A stretch of DNA of 64,000 bases from Bactrocera neohumeralis. Lineage: Eukaryota; Arthropoda; Insecta; Diptera; Tephritidae. The stretch's first letter is position 1, and every line of letters begins with the position of its first letter. The translations under genes and the position numbers were made by a program. This document shows positions 57,405 to 64,000 of the stretch, one piece after another. The stretch spans positions 7,779,341 through 7,843,340 of the forward strand of contig NW_026089624.1 in the NCBI RefSeq assembly GCF_024586455.1, read 5' to 3'. The notes beneath the pieces were generated by a model. The model was given only the letters and a program-made list of their open reading frames with translations, was not told the origin of the DNA and did not search any database.

Positions 57405-57640
57405 TTTAGATTTCGGTCCAATATCTTTAATATTCGTGAGGCAAAAATAGCAGTATGTAACATGGTCTTTAGGTTCTCTCACATGTTACACAAGTTTTAC
57501 AACAGATACGAGGAGCTCATGCTTTGTTTTGGTCCCCAACTTTAACATCAAAATACAGTTCGTAAGCTTTTAGCACAAGCGGTGTAAAATTACGTTTTTG
57601 CGATTTAAAAACTGTTGACACTATTTACGCACTCCCTAGG
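57405..57640 (-). pseudogene. Uncharacterised arthropod repeat protein, N-terminal part
   Basis: Minus strand reads RNFTPLVLKAYELYFDVKVG (about 57,595), DQNKA, APRICCKTCV after a stop, then REPKDHVTYCYFCLTNIKDI (about 57,470) and GPKSKHSV, cut by the RTE tail at 57,402. The paired Cys suggest metal binding. Same family as 55,600-55,905. Confidence 0.55.
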
Positions 57641-59121
57641 CATTGTACTTGAAAATCTTAAACACAGTAATTTCAAAAACGTAAAGGGATGAGGACTCAA
57701 AAACGTTTTTTTATTCAAACATAGAACACGTAAACGATTCGGACACCGTTAGTCTACTGATAAATTTCGTAAAATAAAATGATCGTAAAATTCGCTGCTT
57801 ACTTTAAGCAAGCAGGCAGAACCGGTATAAACCATATAAATCCTTGATCATATGAAAATATGAGATGATACAATGTTATGAAATTTTATGTATTGTGAAA
57901 TCTAAATATGACTTAGAAAGTGTTTCTTGTGAACTCAGAAGACATTGAGTTCAATTTTTTAATTTTTATGAAAAAGATCCAGAAGGAGGCGACAAATTCC
58001 ACTAAATAAAAAAAATGCGGTCGGTAAGATCGCGCAATCTTATATTGACTGCTTCAATATAAATTTTCCTACATTACTTATTTAGTAACAAATTACTGCA
58101 TTGAGTACCACGGACTCTGCAATTTTTCCCAATTTTTCCTTAATATTTTATTCGAGTGTTGTTGAAGATTCTACAGGTGCGATAACAATATGGCAAAAAA
58201 TTAACTTTTCTTAAAAACGTTCAGAAAGTGTCAGCTTCCTATGCTGCCTACGGGGCCTTTTTCACTGGTTCTTCTGAGTGATGAATATTTTAAAAAAGCT
58301 ATGCAAATTTATTTTTGAATATTTCAACTCACCTTAAGCAGTTTCGTTCCGGTCCCATCGAAAGCTTCGGGCCTGGGGTAATTAACATGAATGAACTACA
58401 TTCTGCTCGTCAAACTCGTTGTTGACGCTTAACATCGTTGTTTGCATGCCAAGCTTGCGCCAAAACTTAACTGTACTTCTGGTTGACTCAAAACTGCATA
58501 TGAGCTTGGGACTTTATGGTTGCGAATGTACCTTAACATGTATGGCCAGAACAGCCTCCAAAACCCATATAAGTAACGCTACTCCGCTAAATTGTCGACG
58601 GGATTCAGGATCTGCTGCTAAATGGTGCCGCCATCGAATTTTCAGCGCACTATTCTCCGTGGAAATATTGGTTGAGCAGCTAAATTTGAGAAGATTTTAT
58701 ATATGTACTAAAGGACCTTGTGCACGCTTTGCTGCGGCTAAGGTATACATGTATTGATTATGAACTATTCCGTTATTGAATTATGAATGAAGTAACTAAC
58801 AAGACTCGTTTTTATGTATATATGTAGCTTTATTCATTATTTATTTCTTGTTTGATTTACAATTTAATATTAATAATTTTATTACAATTGTATTTTGCTG
58901 TTGATCATTGATCGGGCGTTTCTAATATCTATTTTCGTAAGTTTCTGTTGGCTTCCGTTTCGTCCAACCAGTGTTAGCGTTAGTCAAAATCGTCCAATGC
59001 ACACAGTCCCATTTTTTTGTCCTACATTTATTAATCAAACTGATGGGTACTCTTATATTAAGCTGACTTAGATCGATTTGCGCATTAGAATACAAATACT
59101 AACGCAATTTTAGTCAATGTT
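57641..59121. other. AT-rich DNA between repeat gene and receptor gene
   Basis: A 112-codon plus-strand frame (58,419-58,757) lacks any recognisable domain. On the minus strand CTTAAG|GTGAGT at about 58,336 looks like a donor after a short open stretch, without further support. Confidence 0.35.
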
Positions 59122-59127
59122 TTTATT
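59122..59127 (-). terminator. Candidate polyadenylation signal of the receptor gene
   Basis: AATAAA on the minus strand, 50 bp past the stop codon. A plausible cleavage signal, but similar hexamers are common in AT-rich DNA. Confidence 0.4.
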
Positions 59128-59176
59128 GCTAGGAAATAAAGCAATTAAGCTCAGCGATGCCTGAGGTATGGTGCAT

Positions 59177-59649
59177 TTATAAATATTTAGGTGTACTCCC
59201 AATAAGGCTGCCGTGTACGGCCATTGATGTTCTACTTTCTATGTCAACAGCCTCTTTAACATCATTTAATACATGACATGTTGGACAACTCCGCTTAAGA
59301 GCTGGACGTCGGTGTGAGTCCATACATCGCAATGCATAACGAAATTCGTCTAGCATTTCGCCGCAAAGTGGACGTTGAGCTGGTGGTTGTTTACAACAAT
59401 ATGCTGTGATATGTTTGCAAGTCAGCTTCTGGTCTTTAACCTGTATTTCTTCTAAGTTTCCTTTGTTCCAGTTATATACGGAATCAAAGTCGTTAAGTTC
59501 CATTTCAGTCATAACCCTCTCTACAGTGCTGTGCTCATTTTCGCAATATACACTGCCGCGACTTCTAGTGCGATAGTGGTACCAGAACTCGAATACAGCA
59601 ACCCAAGCGGCCAAACCTATGCCCACAAAAAGGACCACGAATACACCAC
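59177..59649 (-). CDS. Receptor terminal exon, M4 and cytoplasmic tail
   Basis: Begins after acceptor TTGAAG: GVFVVLFVGIGLAAWVAVFE is M4, then a tail rich in Cys and acidic residues (CKHITAYCCKQPP, FRYALRCMDSHRRPALKRSC) ending GSLIGSTPKYL and a stop at 59,177. No classical PDZ-binding end is obvious. Confidence 0.92.
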
Positions 59650-62600
59650 CTTCAATAAAAAATAACTCTATATATTTAAAAATGTTTGTATTCAATATTG
59701 TTTTTGAACATAAAATCTAGAATATTCTACGCAAAGCAACCTTTGTAATTAGGGGAAAATGAAAGTTCTCAGCGAAGGTGCAAAATCAAAACAAGTCTTA
59801 TCAACATTACTAACCAATGTTATCCAGACCGAGAGCATTTGCCTTCGTTTGCTTGCTGTTACTTTTACGTAAGCAAGTATCTCCTGCTTTTTTCCACCAT
59901 CTATCGTATAGCATTTGTATATTTCCCTTTTCTTGAAATTCAAGAATGGATAATGAAATTTTATCGCGCCAGGGTGAACCTTTTGGTGTAGCAATTCCAT
60001 AACCTATAATTTATTTACATCCATATTTGTTAACTAAAAATGTATTTCTTTGAATTCAATTATCTAAGTACGCAGCAAACAAATTTTCACTAAACTAATT
60101 TAATTTAATATCCATGTTGTAATATTCCACACATTGTCAAATTTAAAAAGACTACCACCTTCTCGCACATAGTTTCAATTTTAAATAATACTTTTTTAGA
60201 GGTTAAGTTAACTGCTCGATCGTAATAGGACAGCTTATAACGTCGGTCGACAAAGCACTTTGTTGTAGCAGTCAATGTGAACTTAGGCCATGTCTTCTGA
60301 TTCGTGGAATGGGGTAGGTTGATAGATCTCTGCAGTCATATCTTCCACGAATTGGAAGTTTCAGCCAGCCTTCTCCATGTAACTATGACAATGAACTTTG
60401 CTAAGAGCAAGATGCTGTTACATCTCATATTTTCTACCCTAAGACAGAAAGATCTTGCAATCGCATAGAAGTTGATCGTCGGCCAACGCCTATTAAGCGC
60501 ACGCGAGATCCAAAGGTTCAGTGCCAGAACCCAAGATGACAACCAAGATCCAACTTATTCCCATTCCTCTGTGAGCGAAGTACGGTGGTCTTCTCTTGTG
60601 AGCTTATCGGTTTTCAAAGTTCCGGGGATTTCATTATGTTTATTGATAAAGTAGCTTGATTCTATATCTAGTGCGGACGGACACTACTTACCTTTACAGG
60701 ACCAAATACAGAAGAGTTAATTTTCACTTCAAAGGTTTCTACAGTTTTTTTTGTCAGATATAGGAGCTAATATTAACAAGAAAAACAATCTGTAAAAGTT
60801 TTTTAAAACTTTTTATTTTGAAATGGTTAAACCTGAAGAATCCACCTTCTGCTGTTGCCAGTTGGCGTTAGCTTGCAGCTTGGCGGACTTAAACTAAGCA
60901 TACATTGGCATACATATTAGAGCGGGTCGATTTTTTTTTATAAAATCGGGTTTGACGGAAATATTCTACGGATTATTCTGTAAAACTTTGTTTAAGAGAC
61001 TATGGGTCTAAAACTAGATTCGGACCAGCGATATTTAAGGCGAAGTTTAAAAAATGTGAATAATTCTTGATAAGTAGAACATCTTAATGCACCTACGTAT
61101 TACATTTAATTTGGATATCTCAAAAACTGAAGGACAAACTTTTATGGTCCCTAGTAAAACTTCGCTTTAGAAATCGTTGGTCCGAAACTAGTTTCATACC
61201 CATTGTTTCTTAAGCAAAGTTGTTCACAATGATCCGTACAACATTCATCGCATACGCGATTTTTCCGTTGGCTGCCTGTAAATCAACCCGTCCTAATATG
61301 CATATCCCCAAAATTTATGGATTCCATTTCTTTAAATAATGTTATATAACATAAATATATCATTATATGCAATAGGGTTAACTTACCTTTTGTATCCAGT
61401 AGGCCTCCGATTTGAGTTAAATTACAATCGCGCTGTACTATATAATCAAGCATTGTAGATTCCATTAGAAATGCAAAGTTACCTTGATTAACACGTTTTA
61501 TACCCTCCTCATAAGTGGAAGTGAAAGCAACGGACTTTTTATTTTCCATATTACGCCACATTTTTTTGTATGTCTCGATAATTGAGTCGCGAAAAAATGT
61601 CATCGTAGAACCACTCTCTAGAGTACCATATGATATTTCTGTTTGACTGGCTAAGTCTTCAGCATTTTCAATGGGCGTAATCATTCGCTCAACCGTCAAA
61701 AATGCCGCTAGATTAGCGGTATATGAGGCAATTATAATCAAGGTGAAGAACCACCATATAGCGCTAACTATTCTCGTGGATAGCGATTTTGGATTTATAT
61801 CTGATCCTTGCTGCATCAATGTACCGATTGTAAACCAAAAACTGTTAGCTAATGTAAACTGGTTGGTAATTATAGGATTCTTCATGTCACATGGATACCT
61901 ATCTCGCCATTCTATTGGCGACAACTTTGCCACTACATAGATTGTGAAGGATACTAAAAAATATGCCGCTAAAACATAGAGCCATACATCATACGCCAGC
62001 GGATTCATAAAAGAAAATAAACGAGAAGCCGGACTTGATGGCACCTAATTGAGGTATGATTTAATAAAAATGTAACAGCGATTAATTTGAAAATATTTCT
62101 CTGTTTTGTGAACTACGTCTTACATTTAAAATGTAAACATCTGATTACCTTAAACAAAATACTTATGCCTAAATTCATAAAAGGCTTAGTAAAATCGATA
62201 ACACTTTCCCGTGCATATGTAATTGTCATGGATCCAACGGCCAAATCGGCTTTCTATAATGAAAAAAAAAGAAAAACGTATTTATAATAAAGATACTCAG
62301 GGTAAAAGTAAAGTCAAGTAGTTCATTAAAAATCATTATATTAGGTATTTTGGGGCTAAGAGGTGTATTCGCTTTACTCTATCCATTTTACATTGATGAT
62401 CTCCAAATTTCATCAAGATATCTCACTTATTTGGCCAATATATGCGGTATTAAGTCAACCGCAAGTCTAATATTTATAATATTGATGGCTTGCAAGGATA
62501 CGATTTTTGGAACAAGTTAAGTTGTTGCTTTTCTACCCCATATCTAACCCCATACTATCGGATTGTGATGTATCGGGTGATTTTTTAAGAGCTTGATAAC

Positions 62601-64000
62601 TTTTTTAAAAAAAAAAACGCATAAAATTTGCAAAATCTCATCGGTTCTTTATTTGAAACGTTAGATTGGTTCATGACATTTACTTTTTGAAGATAATTTC
62701 ATTTAAATGTTGACCGCGGCTGCGTCTTAGGTGGTCCATTCGGAAAGTCCAATTTTGGGCAACTTTTTCGAGCATTTCGGCCGGAATAGCCCGAATTTCT
62801 TCGGAAATGTTGTCTTCCAAAGCTGGAATAGTTGCTGGCTTATTTCTGTAGACTTTAGACTTGACGTAGCCCCACAAAAAATAGTCTAAAGGCGTTAAAT
62901 CGCATGATCTTGGTGGCCAACTGCCCATGCATCCCGAAAAATGCACTGTTTGGTGTGGTTTGTACGCTGGTGGAATCATTGGACCGTATTTTTTCAAAGA
63001 TGCTGTTGGACGCAACGTTACGGTGAATGGCGATCGCTATCGTTCGATGCTAACAAACTTTTTGTTGCCAAAAATGGAAGAACTGAACTTGGTTGACATG
63101 TGGTTTCAACAAGATGGCGCTACATGCCACACAGCTCGCGATTCTATGGCCATTTTGAGGGAAAACTTCGGAGAACAATTCATCTCAAGAAATGGACCCG
63201 TAAGTTGGCCACCAAGATCATGCGATTTAACGCCTTTAGACTATTTTTTGTGGGGCTACGTCAAGTCTAAAGTCTACAGAAATAAGCCAGCAACTATTCC
63301 AGCTTTGGAAGACAACATTTCCGAAGAAATTCGGGCTATTCCGGCCGAAATGCTCGAAAAAGTTGCCCAAAATTGGACTTTCCGAATGGACCACCTAAGA
63401 CGCAGCCGCGGTCAACATTTAAATGAAATTATCTTCAAAAAGTAAATGTCATGAACCAATCTAACGTTTCAAATAAAGAACCGATGAGATTTTGCAAATT
63501 TTATGCGTTTTTTTTTTAAAAAAAGTTATCAAGCTCTTAAAAAATCACCCGATAGTTAGGCCGGCAAGTTATTAACAATACATATCATTCTTTTGTTGAA
63601 TAAAAAAATATTAAATTAAATTGTGAATTTCAGGAAATTGTCGAACTGCTCTAGGGTGTTTGAACGTTCTTACATATTTCATAAGTTGAGAAACCATTCC
63701 GTTCCATTCGCCTGTAAATGGATCTTGTGCGCCATACTTTCGATCAGGCACTAGGTCAATAATGTAATCAAAGCCGACGTCACGAGCTATCAATTCCAGT
63801 ATATCTACGCAAAATCCATAAAACCTCTCATTTCCAGTGTAATTTTTGCCATAGTGCATCATCACGTAAGGGGTTTCCTGCAAAGAAGACGCATACCATG
63901 AATGGATTTCAAATAGCAATTTAGTCTTTGTAACATATTTCATCGCCTCCATTATATTAATAAACTTTTTCTCACCAATATTGTAATCACAACCAGTGTA
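59177..64000 (-). CDS. Kainate-type ionotropic glutamate receptor, 3' part of gene
   Basis: Ligand-gated cation channel subunit of the GRIK-like family, in the plasma membrane of neurons or muscle. Six exons join in phase: 63,976-64,000 (partial), 63,674-63,877, 62,149-62,253, 61,387-62,044, 59,815-60,003, 59,177-59,649, giving about 550 residues. They encode S1 of the glutamate-binding domain, M1, the M2 pore loop with MQQGSD (Gln at the Q/R position), M3 with SYTANLAAFLTVERM, S2 and M4, then a tail of about 130 residues. The amino-terminal domain lies beyond the window. Introns are 98, 1,420, 104, 1,383 and 165 bp; the two long ones hold transposons. Closest Drosophila relatives are probably its kainate receptors; the exact orthologue is uncertain. 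Confidence 0.92.
59815..60003 (-). CDS. Receptor exon, end of S2
   Basis: 189 bp from acceptor TTATAG to donor ATTG|GTTAGT. With the base carried over it reads GYGIATPKGSPWRDKISLSI, then LYDRWWKKAGDTC and ALGLDNIG. Phase 1 at both ends. The frame that looks open in this segment from 60,000 is not the coding one. Confidence 0.92.
60004..60912 (-). other. Receptor intron, first part
   Basis: Intron DNA before the MITE. 60,290-60,660 is less AT-rich than its surroundings and may be an old insertion; I could not assign it. Confidence 0.5.
60913..61300. mobile_element. MITE in the receptor intron
   Basis: Imperfect inverted ends CATATTAGAGCGGGTCGATT (left) and AATCAACCCGTCCTAATATG (right). Inside are inverted stretches such as AAAACTTTGTTTAAGAGACT and its counterpart near 61,160. 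Non-coding; the TA-containing ends suggest a Tc1/mariner-type derivative. Confidence 0.65.
61387..62044 (-). CDS. Receptor exon, M1-M2-M3 and most of S2
   Basis: 658 bp from acceptor AATTAG to donor AAAG|GTAAGT. M1 is around DVWLYVLAAYFLVSFTIYVV. The pore loop is NSFWFTIGTLMQQGSDINPK. M3 ends SYTANLAAFLTVERM, the most conserved iGluR motif. S2 has LESGSTMTFFRDS and AFLMESTMLDYI, whose Glu in MES is expected to bind the ligand amine. Ends in phase 1. Confidence 0.95.
62149..62253 (-). CDS. Receptor exon, S1 end (glutamate-contacting Arg)
   Basis: A 35-codon exon too short for simple ORF detection, between acceptor TTATAG and donor AAG|GTAATC: KADLAVGSMTITYARESVID then FTKPFMNLGISILFK. The Arg in TYARE corresponds to the conserved residue binding the ligand alpha-carboxylate. 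Where vertebrate receptors have PLTIT or PLAIT, this protein has SMTIT. Phase 0 at both ends. Confidence 0.92.
62573..63552 (+). mobile_element. DD41D mariner-like element with inverted duplication, in receptor intron
   Basis: Flanked by TA (62,571-62,572; 63,553-63,554), with ends TCGGGTGATTTTTTAAGAGC and GCTCTTAAAAAATCACCCGA. The left 350 bp (62,573-62,922) are an inverted copy of the right 350 bp (63,203-63,552); I see one base difference, at the T/A run. The inverted copy replaces the normal left end and transposase N-terminus. It lies in the 1,420-bp receptor intron, opposite to the gene. Confidence 0.9.
62927..63445 (+). pseudogene. DD41D transposase, C-terminal half, 172 codons open
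   Basis: DDE transposase fragment: VWCGLYAGGIIGPYFFKDAV, VTVNGDRYRSMLTNFLLPKM, WFQQDGATCHTARDSM, PPRSCDLTPLDYFLWGYVKS, RMDHLRRSRGQHLNEIIFKK. Between the Asp of QQDG and the Asp of PLDYF there are 41 residues, the DD41D spacing known from the rosa group of mariner-like elements. The helix-turn-helix domain and first catalytic Asp are missing, so it cannot transpose by itself. ATG at 62,927 is only the first Met after the breakpoint. The start of the last third is also encoded in inverted form on the minus strand at 62,680-62,922. Confidence 0.85.
63674..63877 (-). CDS. Receptor exon, S1 ligand-binding segment
   Basis: 68 codons from acceptor TTTGCAG to donor TAT|GTAAGA: ETPYVMMHYGK, NERFYGFCVDILELIARDVG, YIIDLVPDRKYGAQDP, EWNGMVSQLMKY. 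Phase 0 on both sides. Codons open upstream of the acceptor are intron. Confidence 0.9.
63976..64000 (-). CDS. Receptor exon (partial), start of S1
   Basis: The window edge to donor TTG|GTGAG encodes TLVVITIL, the strand leading into S1. It ends in phase 0, matching the next exon. Confidence 0.75.

Noticed and set aside
58419..58757. 112-codon plus-strand frame
   Set aside because: No domain, no neighbours, and composition not distinguishable from chance.
59749..60000. 83-codon minus-strand frame starting MELLHQKVHPG
   Set aside because: Overlaps the receptor S2 exon in the wrong frame; splice phase selects GYGIATPKGSPW instead.
61671..61940. 89-codon plus-strand frame
   Set aside because: Antisense of the receptor M1-M3 exon.

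Overview
The window looks like euchromatic or TE-rich DNA from a higher dipteran, most likely a tephritid fruit fly. The reasons are AT-rich intergenic DNA, short introns with GT-AG boundaries, mini-me-like repeats with (GACR)n and (TA)n tracts, DD41D mariner-type elements (a group described from Ceratitis) and insect BEL/Pao, jockey, RTE, LOA and Helitron relics. Species assignment is inference.

Two host genes are supported. At the right end, on the minus strand, is the 3' part of a kainate-type ionotropic glutamate receptor (59,177 to beyond 64,000). I resolved five complete exons and one partial exon by splice sites and phase; they cover the ligand-binding S1/S2 segments, all membrane segments and the cytoplasmic tail. 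At 27,219-27,354 (minus) is a signal-peptide first exon resembling the insect SVWC (Vago-like) secreted family, with a TATA box and an ATG-free leader. Later exons were not found.

Most of the rest is transposable elements. Layout: 1-510 mini-me relic; 1,080-6,930 5'-truncated BEL/Pao element with an extra zinc-knuckle ORF before its LTR; 7.2-8.9 kb mariner relics; 10.5-13.2 kb RTE copy A with a perfect 12-bp TSD; 13.6-18.6 kb mini-me arrays, DD41D relic, internally deleted mariner and jockey fragment; 19.0-21.2 kb RTE copy B with one open 621-codon ORF; 21.3-23.6 kb Helitron; 23.9-24.5 kb hAT-like MITE; 24.5-30.6 kb mostly unique AT-rich DNA with the SVWC exon and a 1.59-kb TIR-bounded element; 30.6-31.2 kb RAG1/Transib-like ORF; 32-34 kb mariner and mini-me relics; 34.1-42.1 kb three minus-strand RTE copies; 45.6-46.8 and 52.8-54.9 kb LOA-like LINEs; 46.8-49.1 kb a jockey element split by successive insertions; 49.1-51.8 kb RTE copy F; 55.6-57.6 kb an uncharacterised repeat-encoded protein split by RTE copy G; 59-64 kb the receptor gene.

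About eight copies of one RTE family make up roughly a quarter of the window. Nested insertions give a relative history: the jockey element came first, then a hAT MITE, a BEL-type LTR with a 235-bp palindrome at its edge, and an RTE. The youngest-looking event is a DD41D mariner in a receptor intron whose left end has been replaced by a 350-bp near-identical inverted copy of its right end. No CRISPR, tRNA or rRNA gene was recognised.
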